Below are positions 25,942 to 33,666 of a stretch of DNA of 64,000 nt, piece after piece. Position 1 is the stretch's first letter, and each line of letters begins with the position of its first letter. A program made the translations under genes and the position numbers. The DNA is from Streptomyces antnestii (GTDB taxonomy: Bacteria; Actinomycetota; Actinomycetes; Streptomycetales; Streptomycetaceae). The stretch lies in assembly GCF_004005495.1 (NCBI RefSeq), contig NZ_RZYA01000010.1, forward strand, positions 186,001-250,000, read 5' to 3'. A model generated the notes under the pieces. It was not told the DNA's origin, ran no database searches, and saw only the letters and a list, made by a program, of their open reading frames with translations.

Positions 25942-25961
25942 CCCCTCGCGGGTGCGAGAGG
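25942..25961 (-). promoter_or_regulatory. Terminator-like hairpin with U tract in the cimA leader (candidate attenuator)
   Basis: On the cimA strand CCTCTCGC-ACCC-GCGAGGGG pairs over 8 bp (one G-U) and runs directly into TTTTTT, a textbook intrinsic terminator 108-133 bases upstream of the cimA start. Upstream of it a short in-frame GTG reading frame passes through Ile-Val-Val codons (ATCGTCGTC, about 25976-25984) and on into the hairpin. The rest of the 294-base gap 25829-26122 shows no gene. Confidence 0.6.
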
Positions 25962-26122
25962 TCTGCGCGCGGGTCGAGACGACGATGTCCGCCCGTACGT
26001 GGTCGTACGTGGCGGTCACTGCGGACCGGCGCGCCTGCTGCCAATAATCATGGCGAACGAGAGCACGTCGGCAGTGTGCCACAGCCCGGGCGTGGCCCGG
26101 GCCGTGGTCTCACGATGTGGGC

Positions 26123-27439
26123 TCAGACCGCTTCGGCCGGGCGCTGCGCGGCCCCGGGCGCCGGGACCGCGACCCGGTTCAGGTCGATGTCCCTCGTCTC
26201 ACGCATCGTCAGGTAGACGATCAGGGACACCGCCGCGCACCCGGCGACGTACCAGTAGAAGCCCGACTCCGCGCCCGCGTCCTTGAACCACAGGGCCACG
26301 TACTCCGCCGTGCCGCCGAAGAGGGCGTTGGCGATGGCGTACGGGAGGGCGACGCCGAGGGCGCGGATGCCGGTCGGGAAGAGCTCGGCCTTCACGCACG
26401 CGTTGATCGACGTGTAGCCGGTGACCACGACGAGGGCGAGCAGGGCGAGGCCGAGGGCCGGCCAGAACGAGCCCGCGTGCTTGAGCATCGTCATGATCGG
26501 CACGGTCAGGAAGGTGGAGCCGACCGCGAAGGTGATCAGGAGCGGGCGGCGGCCGATCCGGTCGGAGAGCCGGCCCGCGAGCGGCTGGATGCAGGCGAAG
26601 ACGATCAGCGCGCAGAACGAGACGAGCGTCGCGGTCTCCTTGCTCAGACCGGCGGAGTTCGACAGGTACTTGGTGAGGTACGTCGTGTACGTGTAGTAGG
26701 CGACGGTGCCGCCCATCGTCAGCGCCATCACCAGGAACGCCTCGCGCCGGTGCGCCCACAGAGCCTTGATGGTGCCCTTCTGATCGGCGCCCGCGTCGTC
26801 GGCGGACTCCTCGTAGACGTCGGTCTCCAGCATGTTGCGCCGCAGGTAGAAGATGACCGCGGCGCCGAGCGCGCCGACGATGAACGGGATGCGCCAGCCC
26901 CAGCTGTGCAGCGCGCCGTCGGACATGGTGCGCTGGAGCACGATCTGGAGGCCGAGGCCGACGATCTGACCTGCGGTCATGGAGACGTACTGGAAGCTGG
27001 AGGCGAAGCCGCGGCGGCTCGGGTCGGACGCCTCGGTGAGGTAGGTGGCGCTGGCCGCGTACTCGCCGCCGACCGAAAGTCCTTGCAGGAGACGGGCGAC
27101 GAGCAGGACGACGGCGCCGCCGTACCCGGCCACCGCGTAGGTGGGCGCGATCGCGATGAGCACGGCGGACGCCGACATGAGGGTGACGGTCAGGGTGAGT
27201 GCCGCCTTGCGGCCCTTGCGGTCACCCACCCTGCCGAGCAGCCAGCCGCCCACGGGCCGCATGAAGAAGCCGACGGCGAAGATGCCGGCCGTGTTCATCA
27301 GCTGCGCGGTCGGGTTCCCGTCGGGGAAGAAGGCCCCGGCGAAGTAGGTGGCGAAGCTCGCGTACACGAACCAGTCGAACCACTCGACCATGTTCCCGGC
27401 CGACCCGACCAGGATCTTCTTCCATTGCTCTCGTCCCAT
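26123..27439 (-). CDS. MHS-family MFS transporter (dicarboxylate/proline-betaine/shikimate type)
   Basis: A 438-residue, 12-helix major facilitator. It begins WKKILVGSAGNMVEWFDWFVYA, the metabolite:H+ symporter (MHS) signature shared with KgtP, ProP and ShiA. Motif A appears as GRVGDRKGRKAAL, the TM4-5 region as RLLQGLSVGGEYAASATYLTEAS, and the second half has RLSDRIGRRPLL. Likely substrate is an organic acid or betaine. It lies upstream of cimA on the same strand, but 294 bases and a terminator-like structure separate them. Confidence 0.9.
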   Translation of the reverse strand: MGREQWKKILVGSAGNMVEWFDWFVYASFATYFAGAFFPDGNPTAQLMNTAGIFAVGFFMRPVGGWLLGRVGDRKGRKAALTLTVTLMSASAVLIAIAPTYAVAGYGGAVVLLVARLLQGLSVGGEYAASATYLTEASDPSRRGFASSFQYVSMTAGQIVGLGLQIVLQRTMSDGALHSWGWRIPFIVGALGAAVIFYLRRNMLETDVYEESADDAGADQKGTIKALWAHRREAFLVMALTMGGTVAYYTYTTYLTKYLSNSAGLSKETATLVSFCALIVFACIQPLAGRLSDRIGRRPLLITFAVGSTFLTVPIMTMLKHAGSFWPALGLALLALVVVTGYTSINACVKAELFPTGIRALGVALPYAIANALFGGTAEYVALWFKDAGAESGFYWYVAGCAAVSLIVYLTMRETRDIDLNRVAVPAPGAAQRPAEAV

Positions 27440-27534
27440 GGACGGCCACGCTGCCGGACCGCTTCACTCCGTGACAAGGGCGTCACAGGCAACGATCGCG
27501 CCTACTTGCGTTCTTTGTGGTCATGGCTTGGCGG

Positions 27535-28527
27535 TCAGGCGTCGAGGGCGAGCACGGCGAAGGTGGCCAGCCAGTGATCGGTGGTGAAGTCGCCGCGGTC
27601 CACGGCGGGCAGGCCCGCCGCCAGGTGGGCGTCCGCCGCCTCGGCGAGGCGCGTGCGGACGGGACCGTCCGGCAGCGCGCCCGCGACGGTGCGCAGCGCC
27701 GCCGCCTTGCTGAGGGCGAGGCCGAGGAGGTGGCCGATCTGCGGGTCGGCGTGGTCGGAGACGACCGGAACCTCCAGGAGGGGGCAGGGAGTTCCGGCGC
27801 GCAGGGCGGGCAGGAACCGGTCCAGCCACGGCTCGAACTCCGGCCCCGCGAGCACGCGCCGCATCGCGTCGGCCTCGGTCAGCGCCGGGGACAGGAAGTC
27901 CTGCCCCGACGGCTCCCAGTGGGCGGGCGCGTCGTGGTCGTCGCCGAACCAGGACCGCAGCCGCTCCCGTACGGCGTCCAGGGTGGCCGCGGGCAGCCCG
28001 GCCCGCTCCCCCGTGTCGAGGACGAGGCCGAGCGAGAACGCGCTGTTGGGATGGTTGCCGTGGCGCACGGGATAGGTGGCCTTGGGCAGCCAGTCCAGGA
28101 GCAGCCGGTCGACGGTGGTGACGGCGGGGGCGAGGGCGTCGGCCCAGCGCTCGCCGTCGGGTCCGCCGTGGGCGCGGCACTCGGCCGCGAGCGCGATCAG
28201 CCAGGCCCAGCCGTACGGCCGCTCGAAGGACGGCCGGCCCTGGAGGTAGGTGGCTTCCGTGGCGAGGTGGCCGGGGGTGAGGTGCCGGTCGAGTACGGCG
28301 GTGACCTCGGCCACCTGCGCGGGGTCGGGCAGCTCCTTGAGGAGCCGGACGAGCAGCCAGTGCATGTGGACGGACGAGTGCCAGTCGTAGGCGCCGTAGA
28401 AGGCGGGGTGGAGGGCACTCGGGCGGGTGTCCTCGTCGGCCGAACTGACCAGGTGGGCGGGGAAGTTGGGGTATTCGCGGGTGACGTTGGCCAGGGCGAG
28501 GCGGGCGACGTCGGCGGCGTCGGGCAT
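27535..28527 (-). CDS. DUF2891 family protein
   Basis: A 330-residue soluble protein of the DUF2891 family, all-helical toroid-like, with conserved FYGAYDWHSSVHMHW, RPYGWAWLIALAAE and HWEPSGQDFLSPALTEADAM segments. The His/Asp-rich WHSSVHMHW suggests an active site, but no reaction is known to me. ATG 28527 has AGGACC upstream. It is the last gene of the same-strand run DUF969-DUF979-pcp-DUF2891, 35 bases after pcp, so a role in handling pyroglutamyl peptides or their products is plausible by context only. Confidence 0.85.
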   Translation of the reverse strand: MPDAADVARLALANVTREYPNFPAHLVSSADEDTRPSALHPAFYGAYDWHSSVHMHWLLVRLLKELPDPAQVAEVTAVLDRHLTPGHLATEATYLQGRPSFERPYGWAWLIALAAECRAHGGPDGERWADALAPAVTTVDRLLLDWLPKATYPVRHGNHPNSAFSLGLVLDTGERAGLPAATLDAVRERLRSWFGDDHDAPAHWEPSGQDFLSPALTEADAMRRVLAGPEFEPWLDRFLPALRAGTPCPLLEVPVVSDHADPQIGHLLGLALSKAAALRTVAGALPDGPVRTRLAEAADAHLAAGLPAVDRGDFTTDHWLATFAVLALDA

Positions 28528-28562
28528 GGGAGGTCCTTCCTGGTGGGCGGCCGGGGCCGGGG

Positions 28563-29207
28563 TCAGTGCGTCGCGCCTTCCGTCACCCTGACGTCCACCG
28601 TCGTGCCCGCGGCGGCGAGCAGCAGGGCCCGCAGTCCGCGGGCGACGGTCTCGGCGGGCAGGGCCGCGGCGGTCCCGTCGGGGACCTGCTCCGGCGCCCA
28701 CGGCACGTGCACGAACCCGCCGCGTACGCCGGGGAGTTCGGTGGCAATGAGGTGGCCGAGGCCGTACGCCACGTGGTTGCAGACGAACGTGCCCGCCGTG
28801 TTGGAGACGGCGGCCGGCACCCCGGCCTCCCGCATCGCGGCGACGCACGCCTTGATCGGCAGCGTGGAGAAGTAGGCGGCGGGCCCGCCCGGGACGACCG
28901 GCTCGTCGATGGGCCGGGCGCCCGCGTTGTCGGGGATCCGGGCGTCGTCGACGTTGACGGCGACGCGTTCCACGGTGACGCCGGGGCGGCCGCCCGCCTG
29001 GCCGACGCACACGACCAGGTCGGGGCGGGTCTCCTGGACGGCGCGGCGCAGGACGGCGAGGGACTCCCCGAAGAGGCACGGGAGCTGGACCGCGGTGACG
29101 GTGAGCCCTGCGGGCGGCTGGTCGGCGACGAGGGAGGCCGCCTGCCACGAGGGGTTCACGCGCTCGCCGCCGAACGGCTCGAAGCCGGTGATGAGGACAC
29201 GGGTCAT
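28563..29207 (-). CDS. pcp: Pyroglutamyl-peptidase I (pyrrolidone-carboxylate peptidase)
   Basis: A 214-residue C15 cysteine peptidase. N-terminal MTRVLITGFEPFGGERVNPSW is the family signature. The triad is Glu80 (GVTVERVAVN), Cys143 (AGTFVCNHVAYG) and His167 (FVHVPW), with the usual spacing. It removes N-terminal pyroglutamate from peptides, releasing 5-oxoproline, the substrate of the PxpABC enzyme encoded divergently nearby. A 11-bp tandem repeat (29239-29282) sits between it and the upstream DUF979 gene. Confidence 0.94.
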   Translation of the reverse strand: MTRVLITGFEPFGGERVNPSWQAASLVADQPPAGLTVTAVQLPCLFGESLAVLRRAVQETRPDLVVCVGQAGGRPGVTVERVAVNVDDARIPDNAGARPIDEPVVPGGPAAYFSTLPIKACVAAMREAGVPAAVSNTAGTFVCNHVAYGLGHLIATELPGVRGGFVHVPWAPEQVPDGTAAALPAETVARGLRALLLAAAGTTVDVRVTEGATH

Positions 29208-29238
29208 CGGGTCAGCCCTTTCTGGCTTTCTGGACTCG

Positions 29239-29282
29239 TTCCGATCGCTTTCCGATCGCTTTCCGAACGCTTTCCGAACGCT
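29239..29282. repeat. Four tandem 11-bp repeats between DUF979 and pcp
   Basis: Units TTCCGATCGCT, TTCCGATCGCT, TTCCGAACGCT and TTCCGAACGCT, perfectly spaced, fill most of the 77-base gap between the DUF979 stop and the pcp start. An 11-base period is about one helical turn. Confidence 0.85.
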
Positions 29283-29284
29283 GC

Positions 29285-30274
29285 CTAGTAGGCGAACAGC
29301 GCCATGATCACGATGTTGCAGCCGAGCAGCACGAGTCCGGTCGGCAGCTGTGCCTTGATCGGGCCGTACTGGTCCTTCAGTTCGAGGAGCGAGGCCGGGA
29401 CGATGTTGAAGTTCGCGGCCATCGGCGTGCAGAGCGTGCCGCTGAAGCCCGCCAGCATGCCGATCGCGAGGACGGCGGCCTCGTTGCCGTGCATCTGCTG
29501 GATGAGGACGGGCCAGCCGATCGCCGCCGTCATCACGGGGAACGCGGCGAAGGCGTTGCCCATGATCACGGTGAACAGGAACATGCCGACGCAGTACGCG
29601 ATCACGGCGAGGTACTTGGAGTTGTTCGGCAGGACGTCGTTCACGAGCGTGCCGACCTGGGTGCCGACGCCGGCGACGGCGAAGATCGAGCCGAGCACGG
29701 CAAGCAGCTGAGGCAGCAGCAGGGCCGAGCCCATGGCCTCCAGCATGGAGCGCCCCGCGTGCAGGGGGACGGAGATCTTCCGCTCGCCGGTGACGAACAT
29801 GCCGACGGCGAGGGCGGCGATACAGCCGAGGCCCAGGCCGATGAGCGTGGCCTTGCCCGTCTCGAACAGGCCCGACCCGTCGAGGAAGGACGCGCAGACG
29901 ATGGCGACGACCGGGATCGTCAGGGCGGGGATGAAGATCTTGCTGCCGAGCCGGGCCGCGGAGGCCTCGCGCTGGGCGGTGGTGGTGGTGACGGGGACGC
30001 CCTTGCCGATGAAGTTGAATCCGGCGAGCACGATGAGGGCGAGGACGGCGAGGCCGAGGGGTTCGGCGGGCAGCGTCCAGCTCGCGGAGCCCGGCTGCGC
30101 CGCGTTCAGCTCGGCGTTCACGACGCCGGTGCCGTAGGGGAAGGTCAGTCCCAGCAGTCCCCAGAACGCGGCGGACGTCCAGCGCTTGGGGTTGGTGCGG
30201 TCGGCCGCCATCTGGGCGGCCATGACGACGAAGACGAGCCCGATGAGCCAGTAGAGCCATTCGACCTTGATCAC
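29285..30274 (-). CDS. DUF979 family membrane protein (putative 5-oxoproline transport component)
   Basis: A 329-residue polytopic protein with about nine hydrophobic segments, matching DUF979 (WLYWLIGLVFVVMAAQMAADR at the start, AGFSGTLCTPMAANFNIVPASLLELKDQYGPIKAQ near the end). DUF979 and DUF969 proteins are always paired and are usually next to pyroglutamyl peptidase or 5-oxoprolinase genes, hence the inferred transport role. The GTG start (30274) overlaps the DUF969 stop in a GTGA tetramer, so translation is coupled. Confidence 0.88.
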   Translation of the reverse strand: MIKVEWLYWLIGLVFVVMAAQMAADRTNPKRWTSAAFWGLLGLTFPYGTGVVNAELNAAQPGSASWTLPAEPLGLAVLALIVLAGFNFIGKGVPVTTTTAQREASAARLGSKIFIPALTIPVVAIVCASFLDGSGLFETGKATLIGLGLGCIAALAVGMFVTGERKISVPLHAGRSMLEAMGSALLLPQLLAVLGSIFAVAGVGTQVGTLVNDVLPNNSKYLAVIAYCVGMFLFTVIMGNAFAAFPVMTAAIGWPVLIQQMHGNEAAVLAIGMLAGFSGTLCTPMAANFNIVPASLLELKDQYGPIKAQLPTGLVLLGCNIVIMALFAY

Positions 30275-31026
30275 TTGCCGGCCTCCTCGGACCCGTTGCC
30301 CGTGCGGGACGCCGCGGCCCGCGGGGGCGGCGGCAGTTCGTTCTCTGCGGCGTGCAGCGCCATCTCGCGTTCCAGCTTCCGGTCCAGGAGCAGCAGCCGG
30401 GCGCCGTGGACGACGAGGGCGCAGACGGCGAGCGGGATCGCCCACAGGGCCAGCTGGGTCGGTTCGAGCTGCTGGTGGTACGTCGAGTTCACGAACCCGG
30501 TGATGAGCAGGATCGAGCCGATCGCGATGAAGCAGTCCTCGCCGAAGAACAGGCCCACGGTGTCGGACGAGGCGGCGAACGACCGGACCTTCTCGCGCAG
30601 CCGGTCGGGCAGCGGGCCGCCGGTGGTGCGTTCGGCGGCGGCCTCGGCCATGGGCGCGACGAGCGGGCGCACGGTCTGGGCGGGGCCGCCGATGCTGTTG
30701 AGTCCGAAGGCCGCGGTGACCTGGCGGATCAGCAGGTAGACGGCGAGGAAGCGGCCCGCGCTGAGCTTTCCGAGCCGGCCGATGAGGGTGCGGGCCTGCT
30801 CGCGCAGGCCGTACCGCTCCAGGAGGCCGATCACCGGCAGGACGATGGCGAAGACGGTGACCGAGCGGCTGTCGGCGAAGGACCTGCCGAAGGCCGCGAG
30901 GACCTCCAGCGGGTTCATTCTGCCGAGCAGTCCGGTGACGATACCGGCGACGCCCACCACGAGGACGGGGTTGCGGCGCGTGACGAATCCGAGGATCACC
31001 ACGAGCACGCCGAGAAGAACGATCAT
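30271..31026 (-). CDS. DUF969 family membrane protein (putative 5-oxoproline transport component)
   Basis: A 251-residue polytopic protein. MIVLLGVLVVILGFVTRRNPVLVVGVAG is the first membrane pair, followed by GLNSIGGPAQTVRPLVAPMAEAAAE and SDTVGLFFGEDCFIAIGSILL, both typical of DUF969. It is the promoter-proximal gene of the run that includes DUF979, pcp and DUF2891. ATG 31026 has AAGAAGG upstream; the open frame that continues upstream crosses the divergent promoter and is not coding. Expression probably starts from the TTGTTC-18-TACGGT promoter at 31100-31129. Confidence 0.88.
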   Translation of the reverse strand: MIVLLGVLVVILGFVTRRNPVLVVGVAGIVTGLLGRMNPLEVLAAFGRSFADSRSVTVFAIVLPVIGLLERYGLREQARTLIGRLGKLSAGRFLAVYLLIRQVTAAFGLNSIGGPAQTVRPLVAPMAEAAAERTTGGPLPDRLREKVRSFAASSDTVGLFFGEDCFIAIGSILLITGFVNSTYHQQLEPTQLALWAIPLAVCALVVHGARLLLLDRKLEREMALHAAENELPPPPRAAASRTGNGSEEAGK

Positions 31027-31099
31027 GCGGCGGCCTTCTTCAGGGCACGAGGGGACACGGACCGGATCATGCGCTTCCGGCTCCGTGGGGGATGCACGG

Positions 31100-31193
31100 A
31101 CCGTAGAGGATCGTTCAACGATCGAACAAGGGGTCGGGGGCGTCCGTGACAAAAATCGACCCCTTGTCGGATCGTTCAACAATCCTCTACGTT
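31100..31193. promoter_or_regulatory. Mirror-image divergent promoter/operator of the 5-oxoproline genes
   Basis: Two 35-bp arms (31102-31136 and 31157-31191) form an inverted repeat with 31 of 35 positions matching. Each arm contains a promoter: minus strand TTGTTC-18-TACGGT (31129 to 31100), plus strand TTGTCG-18-TACGTT (31164-31193). Each 18-base spacer is an operator: GATCGTTCAACGATC (31109-31123, perfect palindrome) and GGATCGTTCAACAATCC (31169-31185). The consensus GATNGTTNAACNATC resembles GntR/FadR-type sites. A bound regulator would silence both directions at once. The pxpA GTG at 31201 is 7 bases past the -10, so that transcript is probably leaderless. Confidence 0.78.
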
Positions 31194-31200
31194 TACCGAC

Positions 31201-31974
31201 GTGCGCCCCGACCTCTTCGAACTCTTCGACCTCAACGCCGACCTCGGCGAAGGCTTCGGCCGCTGGACCCTCACCGACGACGAGGCGCTGCTCTCCGTCG
31301 TGACCAGCGCCAACGTCGCCTGCGGCTTCCACGCGGGCGACCCCTCCGTGATGCGCCGCGTGTGCGACCTCGCGGCCGAGCGCGGCGTACGGATCGGGGC
31401 CCAGGTGTCGTACCGCGACCTGGCCGGGTTCGGGCGGCGCGCGATGGACGTGCCCGCCGGCGAGCTGGCGGCCGAAGTCGCGTACCAGATCGGCGCGTTG
31501 AGGGTGTTCGCCGAGGCGGCCGGGGCCGAGGTGGCCTATGTGAAGCCGCACGGCGCCCTCTACAACCGCACGGTCCACGATGAGGATCAGGCGGGCGCCG
31601 TCGTCGCGGGCGTCCGGCTCGCGGGCGGCTCGCTGCCCGTGCTCGGCCTTCCCGGCTCCCGGCTGCTCGACGCCGCCCGGGACGCCGGTCTCGAAGCCGT
31701 GCCGGAGGCCTTCGCCGACCGCGCCTACACCTCCGGCGGCACGCTCGTGCCGCGCGGCGAGGCGCATGCCGTGGTCGCCGACGAGGACACCGTGGTGCGC
31801 CGCTCGGTGGCGTTCGCCGTCGACCGTGCGGTGGACGCCGTGGACGGCACTCCCGTCGCGGTCGCCGCCCGCTCCCTGTGCCTGCACGGCGATACCCCGG
31901 GCGCGGCCCGGCTCGCGGCCCGGGTGCGTCAGGCGCTCGAAGAGGCCGGGGTCAAGGTCGGGGCGTTCGCGTGA
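31201..31974 (+). CDS. pxpA: 5-oxoprolinase subunit A (LamB/YcsF family)
   Basis: 257 residues of the LamB/YcsF family: DLNADLGEGFGRW at the N-terminus, then SVVTSANVACGFHAGDP and VAYVKPHGALYN, all family landmarks. With PxpB and PxpC it hydrolyses 5-oxoproline (pyroglutamate) to glutamate using ATP. The GTG at 31201 is placed close behind a -10 box with no ribosome site, consistent with leaderless translation. Its end overlaps the pxpB start by four bases (GTGA). Confidence 0.94.
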   Translation: MRPDLFELFDLNADLGEGFGRWTLTDDEALLSVVTSANVACGFHAGDPSVMRRVCDLAAERGVRIGAQVSYRDLAGFGRRAMDVPAGELAAEVAYQIGALRVFAEAAGAEVAYVKPHGALYNRTVHDEDQAGAVVAGVRLAGGSLPVLGLPGSRLLDAARDAGLEAVPEAFADRAYTSGGTLVPRGEAHAVVADEDTVVRRSVAFAVDRAVDAVDGTPVAVAARSLCLHGDTPGAARLAARVRQALEEAGVKVGAFA

Positions 31975-32615
31975 CGGCCGCCCCGCCGTCGATGGCGGTA
32001 CGCCCCGCCGGGCGGCACGCGCTGCTCGTGGAGCTGCCGGACGCCGAGCGCACCGGCGCGTTCCACGCGGAACTGCTGCGCCGCCGCGCCGCCGGGACGC
32101 TGCCTCCGGTCGCCGAGATCGTGCCGGGCGCGCGCACGGTCCTGCTCGACGGCGTGGGCGACCCGGAGCTCCTGACCCGCCAACTCGCCACCTGGGACGT
32201 CCCGTTGCACGCTCCCGGGGAGGGCGCCGTCGTCGAGATCCCCGTGGTCTACGACGGTCCGGACCTCGCCGGGGTGGCCGCCCTCTGGGGCATCGGCGAG
32301 GACGAGGTCGCGGCCCGCCACTCCTCGTACACGTACCGCGTCGCGTTCTGTGGCTTCGCCCCCGGCTTCGGCTATCTCACGGGCCTGCCCGACGCGTTGC
32401 ACGTGCCGCGCCACGCGACCCCGCGCACCCGTGTCCCCGCCGGGGCGCTCGCGCTCGCCGGCCCCTACACCGCCGTCTACCCGCGCGCGACGCCCGGCGG
32501 CTGGCAGCTGATCGGCACGATGCCGGACCCGGCGCCGCTGTGGGACCCGTCCCGGGACGCGGCGGCGCTGCTGACCCCCGGCACCCGCGTGCGCTTCGTC
32601 AGAGGTGACGCATGA
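31971..32615 (+). CDS. pxpB: 5-oxoprolinase subunit B (allophanate hydrolase subunit 1 / KipI family)
   Basis: 214 residues with the KipI/AHS1 core: VPVVYDGPDLAGVA-type strand (IPVVYDGPDLAG), AFCGFAPGFGYLTGLPDALHVPRHATPRTRVPAG and TPGGWQLIGTMP. It is the cyclophilin-like half of the AHS1-AHS2 pair that works with PxpA. GTG 31971 overlaps the pxpA stop (GTGA); the frame open further upstream lies inside pxpA. An ATG at 31992 is possible. Confidence 0.93.
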   Translation: MTAAPPSMAVRPAGRHALLVELPDAERTGAFHAELLRRRAAGTLPPVAEIVPGARTVLLDGVGDPELLTRQLATWDVPLHAPGEGAVVEIPVVYDGPDLAGVAALWGIGEDEVAARHSSYTYRVAFCGFAPGFGYLTGLPDALHVPRHATPRTRVPAGALALAGPYTAVYPRATPGGWQLIGTMPDPAPLWDPSRDAAALLTPGTRVRFVRGDA

Positions 32616-33475
32616 CCGCCGCCAAGTTCACCGTGGTCCGCGCCGGGGCCCTCACCACGATCCAGGACGCGGGCCGAACGGGCCATGCCCACCTGGGAGT
32701 TCCGCGCTCCGGAGCGCTGGACGCGCCCGCGATGCGGCTCGCCAACCGGCTGCTCGGCAACCCCGGTGACGCCGCCGTCCTGGAGACCACGCTCACCGGG
32801 TGCGCCCTGCGGCCCGACCGGGCGGTCACCGTCGTCGTCGGCGGTGCGCCCTGCCCGGTCACCGTCGACGGCACGCCGGTGCCGTGGGGCGCCCCGGTGC
32901 GGGTGCCCGCGGGCGCGGTCCTCGACGTGGGGACGGCGGCCTCGGGCGTGCGCTCGTACGTGGCCGTGGCGGGCGGGATCACCGTCGAGCCCGTGCTCGG
33001 CAGCCGCTCGACGGATCTTCTGTCGGGGCTCGGTCCCGCTCCCCTGGGCAACGGCGACGTGCTGCCCGTCGGCTCCCCCGGCCCCTGCCCGCCGCTGCCG
33101 CCCGCCGCCCCCTGGCCCGCCCCGCCGGCCGCGCTGACGCTGCCCGTGCGGCTCGGCCCCCGCGCCGACTGGTTCACCGCCGGGGCCCTGCGCACGTTCA
33201 CGGCCGCGGCCTACCGCGTGTCCGCGCACAGCAACCGCATCGGCCTGCGCACCGAAGGACCGGCCCTGGAACGGGAGTTGACGGGCGAGCTGGCCAGCGA
33301 GGGCATGGTGCTCGGCGCGGTACAGGTGCCGCCCGACGGCCGCCCGGTGGTCTTCCTGCACGACCACCCGACGACCGGCGGCTACCCGGTGATCGGCGTG
33401 GTCCCCGAGACCGCCCTCGCCGCCGCGGCCCAGGCCACCCCGGGCACGCTCCTGCGGTTCGTTTCGGCCGGTTAG
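32612..33475 (+). CDS. pxpC: 5-oxoprolinase subunit C (allophanate hydrolase subunit 2 family)
   Basis: 287 residues of the AHS2 family: VVRAGALTTIQDAGRTGHAHLGVPRSGALDAPAMRLANRLLGN at the start, SNRIGLRTEGPAL and GMVLGAVQVPPDGRPVVFLHDHPTTGGYPVIGVV near the end. ATG 32612 overlaps the pxpB stop (ATGA), completing a fully coupled pxpABC operon. The stop TAG (33473-33475) consists of the first three bases of the miniature element 33473-33666. Confidence 0.94.
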   Translation: MTAAKFTVVRAGALTTIQDAGRTGHAHLGVPRSGALDAPAMRLANRLLGNPGDAAVLETTLTGCALRPDRAVTVVVGGAPCPVTVDGTPVPWGAPVRVPAGAVLDVGTAASGVRSYVAVAGGITVEPVLGSRSTDLLSGLGPAPLGNGDVLPVGSPGPCPPLPPAAPWPAPPAALTLPVRLGPRADWFTAGALRTFTAAAYRVSAHSNRIGLRTEGPALERELTGELASEGMVLGAVQVPPDGRPVVFLHDHPTTGGYPVIGVVPETALAAAAQATPGTLLRFVSAG

Positions 33476-33666
33476 GGCGTGTCCGGCGGATCAGGGTCGG
33501 ACAGGTCGCGGCGTCCGGTGCGGTGCATCGCAGGGCACCGGAGCGTCCTGACAGCGGAGCTGTCCGGGCGTTTCGGCAACGCGGCGAGGCGCCGTGCGAA
33601 TGGGGGCACCCCCAGCGGTAGCTGCGGGAGTCGCGACCCCGGCCATGATCCGAACGAGAGGCCCTA
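33473..33666. mobile_element. MITE-like element, copy 2, between convergent pxpC and tetR
   Basis: A 194-base non-coding element related to copy 1. The right end (33646-33666) matches copy 1 at 20 of 21 positions. The left end (33473-33493) keeps TAGGGC and GGATCA but differs in the middle. GTGCATCGCA, GGGGGCACC and CAGCGGTAGCTG are shared internally. Its left TAG is the pxpC stop, and its right CTA, read on the minus strand, is the TAG stop of tetR. No transposase. Confidence 0.8.

Noticed and set aside
27472..27487. GTGAC-N6-GTCAC as a CRP-type site upstream of the MHS transporter
   Set aside because: The half-sites GTGA and TCAC are 8 bases apart, whereas CRP needs 6; likely chance or a weak hairpin.
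29239..29282. CRISPR-like short repeats
   Set aside because: Units are only 11 bases with no spacers and no cas genes; a simple tandem repeat.
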